Both the position numbers and the translations under genes were made by a program. Below are positions 11,033 through 20,845 of a stretch of DNA of 52,782 nucleotides, piece after piece; within the stretch, counting starts at the first letter, position 1; the number at the start of each line of letters is the position of its first letter. The notes under the pieces were generated by a model. The model made no database searches. It had not been told where the DNA came from and was given only the letters and a program-made list of their open reading frames with translations. This DNA is from Haloplanus sp. (GTDB lineage Archaea > Halobacteriota > Halobacteria > Halobacteriales > Haloferacaceae), in the NCBI RefSeq assembly GCF_028275055.1, contig NZ_JAQCNJ010000010.1, positions 1 to 52,782 on the forward strand, given 5' to 3'.

Positions 11033-11655
11033 TGTCCGAAAGCGAGACGCCCGACGAGGACGCCGACGTGGAGGCGGCCGACGAACCCGGCGACGACCCC
11101 GACGCGTTGCTCTTTAGGGTCTGGGAGACCACGGATATCGCGTACGAGGACCCCAGCACCCAGCGGTATATCAACGTCACGCCCATCGCCCACACGATGG
11201 GGCGACACGCCTCAAAACAGTTCCAGAAAAGCGAGATATCCGTTGTCGAACGCCTCATCAACCGGCTGATGCAGACCGAGGAGAACACGGGGAAGAAACA
11301 ACAGGCGATGGGAATCGTGCGCGACGCGTTCGAACTCGTCCACGAACAGACCGACGAGAACCCGGTGCAGGTGCTCGTCACCGCCGTCGAAAACGCGGCC
11401 CCCCGCGAGGAGACGGTCCGTCTGAAATACGGCGGTATCTCCGTTCCGCAGGCCGTCGACGTCGCCCCACAACGCCGCGTCGATCAGGCGCTGAAGTTTC
11501 TCGCGGAGGGTACCCAGCGCGGATCGTACAAGACGCCGACCAGCGCCGCCGAGGCGCTGGCGAATCAACTCGTCGGTGCCGCCGACTACGACGTCGGCAC
11601 CTACGCGGTCAACCAGAAGGAAGAAGCGGAGCGGGTCGCCGCCGCCGCGCGCTGA
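11032..11655 (+). CDS. rps7: Small ribosomal subunit protein uS7
   Basis: This 207-residue protein is archaeal S7, which organises the head of the 30S subunit. It has an acidic extension of about 25 residues at the N-terminus, typical of halophiles. Then come the family segments VVERLINRLMQTEENTGKK, NPVQVLVTAVENAAPREET and RRVDQALKFLAEGTQRG. The C-terminal YAVNQKEEAERVAAAAR block contacts tRNA and mRNA near the exit site in known structures. It is the second gene of the rps12-rps7 pair. Confidence 0.97.
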   Translation: MSESETPDEDADVEAADEPGDDPDALLFRVWETTDIAYEDPSTQRYINVTPIAHTMGRHASKQFQKSEISVVERLINRLMQTEENTGKKQQAMGIVRDAFELVHEQTDENPVQVLVTAVENAAPREETVRLKYGGISVPQAVDVAPQRRVDQALKFLAEGTQRGSYKTPTSAAEALANQLVGAADYDVGTYAVNQKEEAERVAAAAR

Positions 11656-11812
11656 TCGCCACGCTCCGTTCTGCTCGGGGGACCACACCACCCCACGGTG
11701 ACGGTACGACCTCGGACCGTCTGCGACCCACACGCCGCGTGGAACCCTCCACGCCGCGTACGGGTCGGGTATCGATCCGACCTCCGGCGCTGTGCCGGCG
11801 TCGGCGGGCGTG

Positions 11813-12580
11813 TCAGTCGGCCGCCCGCCCGTTCTCGCCGTCGAGTGCGTACGCTCTCGTCGCCGTCACGAGTTCCCGCCGGAAGTCGCTCTCGGTGGGG
11901 TCGTCGGCAAGCGTGCGGAACAATCGCTTGAACGTCTCCATCCCGACCCCCGGTGCGTCGGCGGCCGCGGCTCGGGCGAGGTCGTACAGCCGGTGGTCGC
12001 CGTCGATCAGGCCGTGGCGCTCGACGAGTCCAAGGGCGAACGCGGCGTTGACGGCGGTGATGTCTGGATCGGCGGCGACGGAGACCCGGCGCCCATCCGG
12101 ATGTCGCGTGGCCTCCGGGCCGGGAGCGGCGGCGACGGCAGTCGCGAGTTGTGACTCGAGAAACTGGACGAGTTTCGCCGCCGGCGCGACCGAGAGGGTG
12201 ATGTCGTCGGCGTAGATGTCGCGCATGTGGTTGGCGATCTGATAGCAGTGGGTGAGCTTCCGCCGTTCGACGTCCCGCCCGGAGAGTGCGAGAAACAACG
12301 CCTCGTCGGTCGACTGGGTGTGGGAAGCGTGACCTTGTTCGTACCGCGCCATGTGCGCGAGTTCGTGGAGCGCGAGTTCGCGAGCCATCGCGCTCGTCGC
12401 GGCCTGTTCGGAGATGTTGAGGACGTGCCGGTCGTCGTAGTGGGCCGCCCAGGTTCGCTCGTCGGGGTCGTCTCGGACCTGCACCTCGACCGTCCGGTCG
12501 AGGTTGTGTTCGGTCGAGAGGAGGTCGGCGGCACCGAGAAACGGATCGGGTCGCGTGCCGCCCCGTATTCGAAGGTCCAT
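11813..12580 (-). CDS. DUF5781 family protein with an HExxH-like motif
   Basis: This predicted soluble protein of 255 residues starts at MDLRIRGG (12580). The longer upstream reading frame is low-quality and not preferred. The segment LALHELAHMARYEQGH contains HELAH, a zincin-type HExxH motif, which suggests a zinc-dependent peptidase-like fold. No proven activity is known to me. The name DUF5781 rests on recollection that a protein of this kind sits between rps7 and EF-2 in haloarchaea. It is convergent with rps7 and divergent from the EF-2 gene. Confidence 0.7.
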   Translation of the reverse strand: MDLRIRGGTRPDPFLGAADLLSTEHNLDRTVEVQVRDDPDERTWAAHYDDRHVLNISEQAATSAMARELALHELAHMARYEQGHASHTQSTDEALFLALSGRDVERRKLTHCYQIANHMRDIYADDITLSVAPAAKLVQFLESQLATAVAAAPGPEATRHPDGRRVSVAADPDITAVNAAFALGLVERHGLIDGDHRLYDLARAAAADAPGVGMETFKRLFRTLADDPTESDFRRELVTATRAYALDGENGRAAD

Positions 12581-12744
12581 GGTTACCCGTACCACGCGGC
12601 AGATGCCTAAGACGGTTGCGGTCGGCCGAGCGCCGGCGTCCGGTCGTGGTATCCGGTGACACGGGAGAGTAGACGGCGGAACGCGGGCGTTTCGCCTCCG
12701 GCAAAGCACTACCCTTTTGACCCTCCTGACGGTATACATCTGTA

Positions 12745-14934
<2,190 letters not shown>

Positions 14935-15114
14935 CGTCGCTCCCGTCCGTTTCTCACCCTGGCGGCGACACCGTCGCTCCCGGCCGGACGCTCGTCCGGC
15001 CCCGACGCTCCGACGACCGTCGACGCGAACCGGCCGTCCGTGTCGGTCCCGCCCGGTCCGGCCATCACGTCTCCTCCCGTCGCATCACAGCCGCCGAGGG
15101 CCGACCGATGCAGT

Positions 15115-15120
15115 CTTATA
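15115..15120 (+). promoter_or_regulatory. TATA box of the ACT-hom operon
   Basis: CTTATA at 15115-15120 is 23-28 bases upstream of the ATG at 15143, so transcription would begin at or within a few bases of that codon and the first ORF would be leaderless. The 180 bases before the box show no gene. Confidence 0.6.
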
Positions 15121-15142
15121 CCCCCTTGGCACAGTATGTACC

Positions 15143-15262
15143 ATGCCTAGCGGCACGACCACCGGCAGTCGATGTGTCGGCACGGAGCTATCCCGCGGTC
15201 CGTTTCCGTCGCCGATCACAATTATTCGGCTGGCGGGTCGTGCCGCGGGGGTGACGGCCTGA
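15143..15262 (+). CDS. Candidate leader peptide (39 codons) before the ACT-hom operon
   Basis: The frame runs from ATG 15143 to TGA 15260-15262, and the next ATG (ACT protein) begins at 15263 with no gap. Six of 39 codons are Thr, including three in a row at codons 5-7, and codons 25-28 read Ile-Thr-Ile-Ile. The downstream operon makes homoserine dehydrogenase, the branch-point enzyme toward Thr and, through Thr, Ile, so this composition recalls the bacterial thr leader. Third-position GC is lower than in the neighbours, and I do not know the peptide as a family. It could be untranslated leader RNA or an unrelated small protein. The TATA box position supports a leaderless start. Confidence 0.45.
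   Translation: MPSGTTTGSRCVGTELSRGPFPSPITIIRLAGRAAGVTA
15206..15257 (+). promoter_or_regulatory. Possible SD-sequestering helix before the ACT gene
   Basis: A Shine-Dalgarno-like GGGGGTGA lies at 15247-15254, eight bases before the ATG at 15263. Bases 15206-15213 (CCGTCGCC) can pair with 15250-15257 (GGTGACGG) over eight pairs, one of them G-U, which would cover this site. A second, mutually exclusive pairing joins 15192-15198 (CCCGCGG) with 15243-15249 (CCGCGGG). The Ile-Thr-Ile-Ile codons (15215-15226) sit just after the 5' arm. Pairing was worked out by eye and no energy was computed. Confidence 0.35.
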
Positions 15263-15835
15263 ATGCCCGACGAGGCGGTCACCGCCGACGAGGAAAACGA
15301 CGAACGCACCGACGGCGGCGAGCGGTCGCAGACACACACGATACGGCTGGAACTCGTCGACAAGCCGGGCGAACTGTTGTCGGCGCTCCGGCCCATCGCG
15401 GACAACGGCGGCAACCTGTTGTCGATCTTTCACGAGCGTGGTAACCTTACGCCCCGGGGACACATTCCCGTGGAGGTGGCTGTGGAGTGCCCGCCCGACC
15501 GCTTCGAGATCATCGTCGAGGCGCTCCGGGAGGAGGGTGTCAACGTCATCCAAGCCGGCGCGGAGCGGTACGGCGAGCAGTTGACGCTCCTGTTGGTCGG
15601 CGACATCGTCGATACCGACCTCTCCGATACGCTCCGTTGTATCGAATCGAGTACGGATGCGACACTCTCCGACCTCTCGTTGTCGGCTCATCAAGGTCGT
15701 GATGGGGCATCGAGCGCTCGGCTGCGGTTGGCGACTCGCACCGGTCGCACCGACGAGGTGTTCGCCCACGTCCGCGACATCGCCGACCGGAAGGATCTCG
15801 ACGTGATCGAACCGCTCCTGGAGGTGTCGGAATGA
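15263..15835 (+). CDS. ACT-domain amino-acid-binding regulatory protein
   Basis: This 190-residue protein has an acidic N-terminal tail of about 27 residues, then an ACT domain beginning THTIRLELVDKPGELLSALR and continuing through GGNLLSIFHERG. A second, weaker ACT-like unit (LTLLLVGDIVDTDLSDTLR) fills the C-terminal half. ACT domains bind amino acids and confer feedback control. The four-base overlap of its stop with the start of homoserine dehydrogenase (ATGA at 15832) suggests it acts on that enzyme, probably as a separate regulatory subunit sensing an end product such as Thr. That role is inferred from context. Confidence 0.8.
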   Translation: MPDEAVTADEENDERTDGGERSQTHTIRLELVDKPGELLSALRPIADNGGNLLSIFHERGNLTPRGHIPVEVAVECPPDRFEIIVEALREEGVNVIQAGAERYGEQLTLLLVGDIVDTDLSDTLRCIESSTDATLSDLSLSAHQGRDGASSARLRLATRTGRTDEVFAHVRDIADRKDLDVIEPLLEVSE

Positions 15836-16791
15836 GCCTCGACATCGCGGTGATCGGAGTCGGTGCGGTCGGTCGGTCGGTCGTCGATCTCGCGCCGGAC
15901 TACGGTCACGCCGTGACCGCGGTGGCCGACTCGGGGTCGGCCGCAATCGATCCGAACGGGATCGACACCGACGCGGTCCTCGACCGCAAGGACCGTGAGG
16001 GTGCGGTCGGATCGGCCGCCCCCGAGGACGCACTGTCGGCCGACTACGACGTTTTGATCGAGGCGACGCCGACGACGCTCGGCGACGCCGAACCCGGGTT
16101 CTCCCACGTGGAGGCGGCGCTGGCGCGAGACCGCCACGCGGTGCTTGCGAACAAAGGCCCTGTTGCCGAACGGTACGGCGATCTGATGACGCTCGAAGCC
16201 GAAAGCGAGGGGACGGTGCAGTTCGAGGCGGCCGTCGGTGGCGCGATCCCGATCCTCTCGACCATCGCCGACTTCGGTCCCGCACAGATCTCGGCCACCC
16301 GGGGCGTTCTCAACGGAACGGCTAATTTCGTCCTTTCGCGGATGGCCGCCGAGGGTCTGGGGTACGAACACGTTCTCGCGGAGGCTCAGGATCTCGGCGT
16401 CGCCGAGGCCGACCCGGCCTTCGACGTGGAGGGAACCGACGCCGCGCTGAAGTTCGTCATTCTGGCGAACGTGCTCGGTGGCGACGACCGGGAACAGGTG
16501 TACAGCCTCGATGACGCGGCCGTCGAGGGGATCCGCGACATTCCGGCAAGCGCCCTTGAACTGGCGCGGGAGGACGGTCGGACGGTCCGGTTGATCGGCG
16601 AGGCGACCGCCGAGGGTGTCCGCGTCGGCCCGCGTCTCGTCCCACAACACGACGCACTGGCGGTCACGGGGACGCGAAACATCGTCCAGTTCGAGACGGT
16701 CAACGCAGGCCAGTTGCACCTCAGCGGTCGGGGCGCCGGCGGGCCGGAGACGGCGACGGCCATTCTCTCGGACGTGGGTCGACTGGAGTAA
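15832..16791 (+). CDS. hom: Homoserine dehydrogenase
   Basis: This 319-residue enzyme reduces aspartate semialdehyde to homoserine with NAD(P)H, the step shared by Thr and Met synthesis. The N-terminal Rossmann motif is IAVIGVGAVGRS. The catalytic domain has VLANKGPVA, EAAVGGAIPI and GVLNGTANFVLSRM, followed by EAQDLGVAEADPAFDVEGTDAA. The C-terminal ACT domain found in longer bacterial enzymes is missing. Its place is taken by the separate ACT protein encoded just upstream with overlapping codons. Translation is therefore coupled and expression should follow the leader region at 15115-15262. Confidence 0.95.
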   Translation: MSLDIAVIGVGAVGRSVVDLAPDYGHAVTAVADSGSAAIDPNGIDTDAVLDRKDREGAVGSAAPEDALSADYDVLIEATPTTLGDAEPGFSHVEAALARDRHAVLANKGPVAERYGDLMTLEAESEGTVQFEAAVGGAIPILSTIADFGPAQISATRGVLNGTANFVLSRMAAEGLGYEHVLAEAQDLGVAEADPAFDVEGTDAALKFVILANVLGGDDREQVYSLDDAAVEGIRDIPASALELAREDGRTVRLIGEATAEGVRVGPRLVPQHDALAVTGTRNIVQFETVNAGQLHLSGRGAGGPETATAILSDVGRLE

Positions 16792-16906
16792 CGTCGTTTC
16801 CGGCCCGCCCCCGACCGTGCGGGAGACTCTCACAAATCGCACGACGGCGTTTCGAGCGTCCGTGACGTGTATCGAAATGGTTTTAGGTGAATCGGGCGAA
16901 ATGTCC

Positions 16907-16923
16907 TTTACTAAGCGCCTTAG
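16907..16923 (+). promoter_or_regulatory. TATA box of EF-1alpha gene with overlapping inverted repeat
   Basis: TTTACTAA at 16907-16914 lies 25-32 bases before the ATG at 16939. It overlaps the inverted repeat CTAAG-CGC-CTTAG at 16911-16923. An alternative TATA-like TTTTAGGT lies about 25 bases further upstream. The inverted repeat could bind a regulator or be fortuitous. Confidence 0.5.
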
Positions 16924-16938
16924 CGCGTGATTCCCACC

Positions 16939-18204
16939 ATGAGTGACAAACCGCACCAGAACTTGGCCATCATCGGCCACGTCGACCACGGTAAGAGCAC
17001 GCTCGTCGGCCGCCTCCTGTTCGAGACAGGGTCGGTCCCCGAGCACGTAATTGAGCAGTACCGAGAGGAAGCCGAAGAAAAGGGCAAGGGCGGCTTCGAG
17101 TTCGCCTACGTGATGGACAACCTCGCCGAGGAGCGCGAACGCGGGGTCACCATCGACATCGCTCACCAGGAGTTCGACACCGACAAGTACTTTTTCACCA
17201 TCGTCGACTGTCCGGGCCACCGTGACTTCGTGAAAAACATGATCACGGGAGCCTCACAGGCCGACAACGCGGTGCTCGTCGTCGCGGCCGACGACGGCGT
17301 CGCGCCCCAGACCCGTGAACACGTCTTTCTCGCGCGGACGCTCGGCATCAACGAACTGATCATCGGCGTCAACAAGATGGACCTCGTCGACTACGGCAAG
17401 AACTCCTACGACGAGGTCGTCGAGGAGGTCAAGGAACTCCTCAAGCAGGTCCGGTTCGGCACCGAGGACGCCTCGTTCATCCCCATCTCGGCGTTCGAGG
17501 GCGACAACGTCGCCGAGCAGTCCGACAACATGGACTGGTTCGACGGGCCGACGCTTCTCGAGGCGTTGAACGACCTGCCCGAGACGGAGCCGCCGACGGA
17601 TGCGCCGCTCCGACTCCCAATTCAGGACGTCTACACCATCTCCGGCATCGGAACGGTCCCGGTCGGTCGTGTCGAGACCGGTATCATGAACGTGGGCGAC
17701 AACGTGAGCTTCCAGCCCTCGGACGTCGGTGGCGAGGTCAAGACCATCGAGATGCACCACGAGGAGGTCCCCGAGGCTGGCCCCGGCGACAACGTCGGGT
17801 TCAACGTCCGTGGCATCGGCAAGGACGACATCCGCCGTGGCGACGTCTGTGGCCCGGCCGACAACGCCCCGTCGGTCGCCGAGACGTTCCAGGCGCAGGT
17901 CGTCGTCATGCAACACCCATCGGTCATCACCGCCGGCTACACGCCGGTCTTCCACGCCCACACGGCACAGGTCGCGTGTACCATCGAGTCCATCGACCAG
18001 AAGCTCGACCCCGCAAGCGGCGAGGTCGCCGAGGAGAACCCGGACTTCATCAAGTCCGGCGACGCCGCGGTCGTCACGGTGCGACCCCAGAAGCCCCTCA
18101 GCATCGAGCCGTCGTCCGAAATCCCCGAGCTCGGTAGCTTCGCTATCCGCGACATGGGTCAGACCATCGCGGCCGGCAAAGTGCTCTCCGTGGACGAACG
18201 ATAG
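16939..18204 (+). CDS. tuf: Translation elongation factor 1-alpha (aEF-1A)
   Basis: This 421-residue GTPase delivers aminoacyl-tRNA to the ribosome. The G motifs [26 protein letters not shown] and NKMDL are all intact. Domains 2 and 3 follow, with [11 protein letters not shown] and [13 protein letters not shown]. The start at 16939 ([13 protein letters not shown]) matches the family. An in-frame codon four residues earlier is unlikely. The gene is followed without a gap by rps10, so the two form an operon, an arrangement common in archaea. Confidence 0.97.
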   Translation: MSDKPHQNLAIIGHVDHGKSTLVGRLLFETGSVPEHVIEQYREEAEEKGKGGFEFAYVMDNLAEERERGVTIDIAHQEFDTDKYFFTIVDCPGHRDFVKNMITGASQADNAVLVVAADDGVAPQTREHVFLARTLGINELIIGVNKMDLVDYGKNSYDEVVEEVKELLKQVRFGTEDASFIPISAFEGDNVAEQSDNMDWFDGPTLLEALNDLPETEPPTDAPLRLPIQDVYTISGIGTVPVGRVETGIMNVGDNVSFQPSDVGGEVKTIEMHHEEVPEAGPGDNVGFNVRGIGKDDIRRGDVCGPADNAPSVAETFQAQVVVMQHPSVITAGYTPVFHAHTAQVACTIESIDQKLDPASGEVAEENPDFIKSGDAAVVTVRPQKPLSIEPSSEIPELGSFAIRDMGQTIAAGKVLSVDER

Positions 18205-18513
18205 ATGCAACAGGCACGCGTTCGTCTGGCCGGTACGAGCCCAGAGGATCTCGACGGGATCTGTGATGAGGTCCGCGACATCGCAAGCAAAACGGGTGTC
18301 AGCCTCAGCGGCCCGATCCCGTTGCCCACGAAGACGCTCGAAGTCCCGTCCCGGAAGTCCCCCGACGGCGAAGGGACCGCCACCTGGGAACACTGGGAGA
18401 TGCGCGTCCACAAACGGCTGATCGACATCGACGCGGACGAACGCGCACTGCGCCAGCTCATGCGTATTCAGGTGCCCAACGACGTCAGTATCGAGATCGT
18501 TCTCGAGGACTGA
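18205..18513 (+). CDS. rps10: Small ribosomal subunit protein uS10
   Basis: This 102-residue archaeal S10 lies in the head of the 30S subunit. Conserved parts are [19 protein letters not shown] at the N-terminus, [20 protein letters not shown] in the middle, where the loop reaches into the subunit, and [20 protein letters not shown]. Its ATG directly follows the stop of the EF-1alpha gene. A short hairpin with a T tract follows the stop. Confidence 0.97.
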   Translation: MQQARVRLAGTSPEDLDGICDEVRDIASKTGVSLSGPIPLPTKTLEVPSRKSPDGEGTATWEHWEMRVHKRLIDIDADERALRQLMRIQVPNDVSIEIVLED

Positions 18514-18525
18514 CGTGGGACCACG

Positions 18526-18541
18526 GCGCTAAGGCGCTTTT
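18526..18541 (+). terminator. Possible terminator after rps10
   Basis: GCGC-TAAG-GCGC followed by TTTT lies about 12 bases after the rps10 stop. The stem is only four pairs, so the T tract may be the relevant part, as archaeal termination relies mostly on T-rich DNA. Confidence 0.3.
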
Positions 18542-18557
18542 CAGTTCGGAACAGAAG

Positions 18558-18565
18558 CTTACAAG
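18558..18565 (+). promoter_or_regulatory. TATA box of tRNA-Ala
   Basis: CTTACAAG lies 27-34 bases before the first base of the tRNA, the usual position for an archaeal TATA box. Confidence 0.5.
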
Positions 18566-18591
18566 TGCGCCCGACGGCTGAGTTCGATTGT

Positions 18592-18663
18592 GGGCTCGTA
18601 GATCAGTGGTAGATCGCTTCCTTCGCAAGGAAGAGGCCCCGGGTTCGAATCCCGGCGAGTCCA
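18592..18663 (+). tRNA. tRNA-Ala (anticodon CGC)
   Basis: A full cloverleaf of 72 bases is present. The acceptor stem is GGGCTCG with CGAGTCC and contains the G3-U70 pair, the identity element for alanyl-tRNA synthetase. The anticodon stem CTTCC/GGAAG encloses TTCGCAA with anticodon CGC. The T-arm is CCGGG-TTCGAAT-CCCGG and the discriminator is A. CCA is not encoded. The 3' end is duplicated downstream (18761-18783), as at a site used by a tRNA-targeting integrase. Confidence 0.96.
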
Positions 18664-18664
18664 T
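18642..18664 (+). repeat. tRNA-Ala 3' end, first copy of a 23-bp direct repeat (candidate att site)
   Basis: The last 22 bases of tRNA-Ala plus one flanking T are repeated exactly at 18761-18783. Archaeal integrases commonly recombine in tRNA 3' halves and leave such repeats at both ends of the element. Confidence 0.6.
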
Positions 18665-18760
18665 CGGAACGACCGAGCCGTGGCGAGTGAGAATGGTCAA
18701 GGCGGGATTTTAATCAGGGAAGTCGCAGCGCCGAGCGAAGCGAGGCGACCGTCCTCCCGT

Positions 18761-18783
18761 GGTTCGAATCCCGGCGAGTCCAT
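18761..18783 (+). repeat. Second copy of the tRNA-Ala 3' end (candidate att remnant)
   Basis: This is an exact 23-base copy of 18642-18664, without any 5' tRNA part. The bases just before it differ from the tRNA. Only 96 bases lie between the copies, too few for an element, so this looks like the residue of an element that left or of a nested insertion. No integrase gene is seen in the window. Confidence 0.6.
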
Positions 18784-19326
18784 GCGCGCTTCGTGCGTTC
18801 GGTAACTGCACTACTGCGGCGCTTCTTTAAGTACCCACCACCCGTCGGAGCCGTGTATCCGCCCCGTCCTGTGGCACGTCCTGCCGGTGGGGGTTTCATG
18901 AGTTCATCGAGCGATGCTCAAATTGTCCTGCGGTTTCCGAGACCAGATGCCCACCCGAAAGACATCAACTAACCCTTGTCCTCAACACTGGCCCGTATGA
19001 CTGTAGACCACCGAACGCGCCCTGCCGTCTCGTTTCGAACGTCACCCTCTTCGACCGGTTTTTGAATTAAAACCTCGCGGCGGTGTAGAACTCGATCGAT
19101 GTGTCTCCGAGCGTCAGGCCGGTGGGACAGGCCCGGCAGAGAGACGAGCCATAGTGCCGAACACATTCTCTGCATTCATTACTGGCTACCTCACAGGGGG
19201 TCGATGGGCTATCGGAGCGCACGAGAGATGCGATACGAACACGACGTATCGCTTCCCCGACCCGGCATCATCCGAGATAATCGCCACGGAACGCTCACGA
19301 CCCACTCGGTGTGAGAGATAACGCGG
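18784..19326. other. Intergenic stretch after the candidate att site
   Basis: About 540 bases with no convincing gene. Short open frames exist on both strands (for example 18969-19175 minus), but none has a recognisable domain, good codon usage or a matching promoter. It could hold decayed remains of an inserted element. Confidence 0.4.
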
Positions 19327-19692
19327 TCAGTCGGGCCGGTCGGATTCCTCGGTGGTCGCCTGATCGACGGGAATGATCTCCGTGTCGGGTGCGTTGACCG
19401 GGGTATCCGGTCCGGTAATCCATGCGGACAAATAAACGACGCAAGCGGCGATAATAGCCAGCGGAAGCTGAAGCGTAAAGACTCCGTAGACGACCGTGAC
19501 AGCGATCGTCGCGCGGGTCAGTGTCCGGCGGGTGATACCGTAGTAGTACACGAGCGTTGCAACGACAAACGCCGAAGCCGCGACTCCGGCGCCGACCGCG
19601 AGTCGTTGGAGCACGACCACCGAGTACGCCAGCGCACCGACGCCAGCAAACGCCAACGCTACCACGACGTAGCCACGATTAGGGGAGGGCAC
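19327..19692 (-). CDS. Small multi-pass membrane protein, unknown function
   Basis: This 121-residue protein starts at GTG 19692 (VPSPNRGYVVV). The frame stays open to an ATG at 19818, but a TATA-like GTTAGGTATC (about 19721-19730) lies about 30 bases before the GTG and favours the short form as a leaderless transcript. Three or four hydrophobic segments follow one another: YVVVALAFAGVGALAYSVVV, GAGVAASAFVVATLVYYYGI, TIAVTVVYGVFT and LPLAIIAACVVYLSAWI. The tail is acidic and hydrophilic. I do not recognise a family. The gene is divergent from the flavoprotein gene at 19920. Confidence 0.6.
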   Translation of the reverse strand: MPSPNRGYVVVALAFAGVGALAYSVVVLQRLAVGAGVAASAFVVATLVYYYGITRRTLTRATIAVTVVYGVFTLQLPLAIIAACVVYLSAWITGPDTPVNAPDTEIIPVDQATTEESDRPD

Positions 19693-19919
19693 GACACTAC
19701 TGCGCCGTTCAGTGTACAGATACCTAACTGTTCTGCCGAGACCTGGCTCCGGTGACCGGCTGGTTTGTATCCTCAACCGAAACGACGGCGACGCGCTCAC
19801 CCCGTTTGTCTCCGTCACGGGCTTTGTGGGAGCATCGATCGTTCACCTCAGTTGTAGAAACGGGGCGCGAATACAGCACCGGCCGAAACGTAATGATCGC
19901 TGACACCCTGTATGGTGGT

Positions 19920-20495
19920 ATGCGAGAGGTACTCGTGATTGGCGGTGGGGTGGCCGGACTCCAAGCGGCCGTGTTCACGGCAAAAGCGGGGGTAGACACG
20001 CTCGTTCTGAGTGGCGATGAGCCGTTGGTGTGTCGCACCGACCAGATCCAAAACCTGATTACCAGAGAACGGATCACCGGTGACGAGATTATCGAGACCG
20101 GCGGAGAACGGGTTCGGTCGCTGGGTGGCGAAATCAGAGACACGACAGTGACCACCCTCGAACGGGAGGATACACCGGGACCGTTCACCGCCACGACCGA
20201 CACTGGTGAGACACACACCGGGGAGTACGCCGTCGTTGCGACGGCCAACGAATTCGATTTCCTAGAGCCACTGCGTGACGAACTCGAATTTGTGAGCGGA
20301 CGGGACGGGGAGTTCACGATGGACCGACACATCGAGACGGACGAAGCGAACCGGGCAACCGACAACGTGTTTGTCGCCGGACTGGCCAACACGTGGGAGT
20401 ATCAGACCTCGGTCGCCATCGGTGATGGCGCAAAGGCGGCTGTCAACCTCATCAGCGACAAGCGCGATGAGGCGTACATCGACCACGACTGGTGA
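19920..20495 (+). CDS. Short TrxR-like FAD/NAD(P)-dependent oxidoreductase
   Basis: This 191-residue protein begins MREVLVIGGGVAGLQAA, a classical dinucleotide-binding GxGxxG motif. Near the end it has NVFVAGLANTWEYQTSVAIGDGAKAA, the second FAD contact of the thioredoxin-reductase family. At 191 residues it is much shorter than thioredoxin reductase (about 310). It lacks a CxxC motif and seems to lack the NAD(P)H domain, so it is probably a one-domain flavoprotein with an unknown substrate. The start at 19920 is supported by a TATA-like ACGTAATGATC about 28 bases upstream. An upstream in-frame ATG at about 19893 is possible but falls within that element. Confidence 0.75.
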   Translation: MREVLVIGGGVAGLQAAVFTAKAGVDTLVLSGDEPLVCRTDQIQNLITRERITGDEIIETGGERVRSLGGEIRDTTVTTLEREDTPGPFTATTDTGETHTGEYAVVATANEFDFLEPLRDELEFVSGRDGEFTMDRHIETDEANRATDNVFVAGLANTWEYQTSVAIGDGAKAAVNLISDKRDEAYIDHDW

Positions 20496-20808
20496 CCGGC
20501 ACACCACTCCGCTCGCCGCTTGAATAACGGGCGGTCGGTTTCGAACCGCGGCCACACCGGAGCCACCCATCGTCCGTGGCCGACTGCTACGTGCAGCCTC
20601 GTCGGGACGGACACACTACCACCGACCCGGTACCTCGCTCGGACGCCACCGAGTACAGGCTGTTTCTCTCACACGGCGGTACGTCTCGTTTTCAGGCGGG
20701 TGAGCCGCCCGGTGCGGTCGGCGTACATATGATCGCATGCTTTTCCCACCGTGACCGCCACCCGTCCGGCGCGGAACGCGACTTGGCAACCGGAACCTGT
20801 TTCAGAAC

Positions 20809-20816
20809 TTATAAAT
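20809..20816 (+). promoter_or_regulatory. TATA box of the PiT phosphate transporter gene
   Basis: TTATAAAT lies 30-37 bases before the ATG at 20846 and is a strong match to the haloarchaeal consensus. Transcription would start a few bases before the ATG. Confidence 0.65.
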
Positions 20817-20845
20817 CCGGGTCTGTCAATGGTGAGGCAACTACG

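Noticed and set aside
18761-18783. A second tRNA gene
   Set aside because: Only the 3' part of tRNA-Ala is present; no acceptor 5' strand, D-arm or anticodon arm precedes it.
18969-19175. A 68-codon minus-strand frame as a possible small regulator
   Set aside because: No helix-turn-helix or other motif could be confirmed and no promoter fits.
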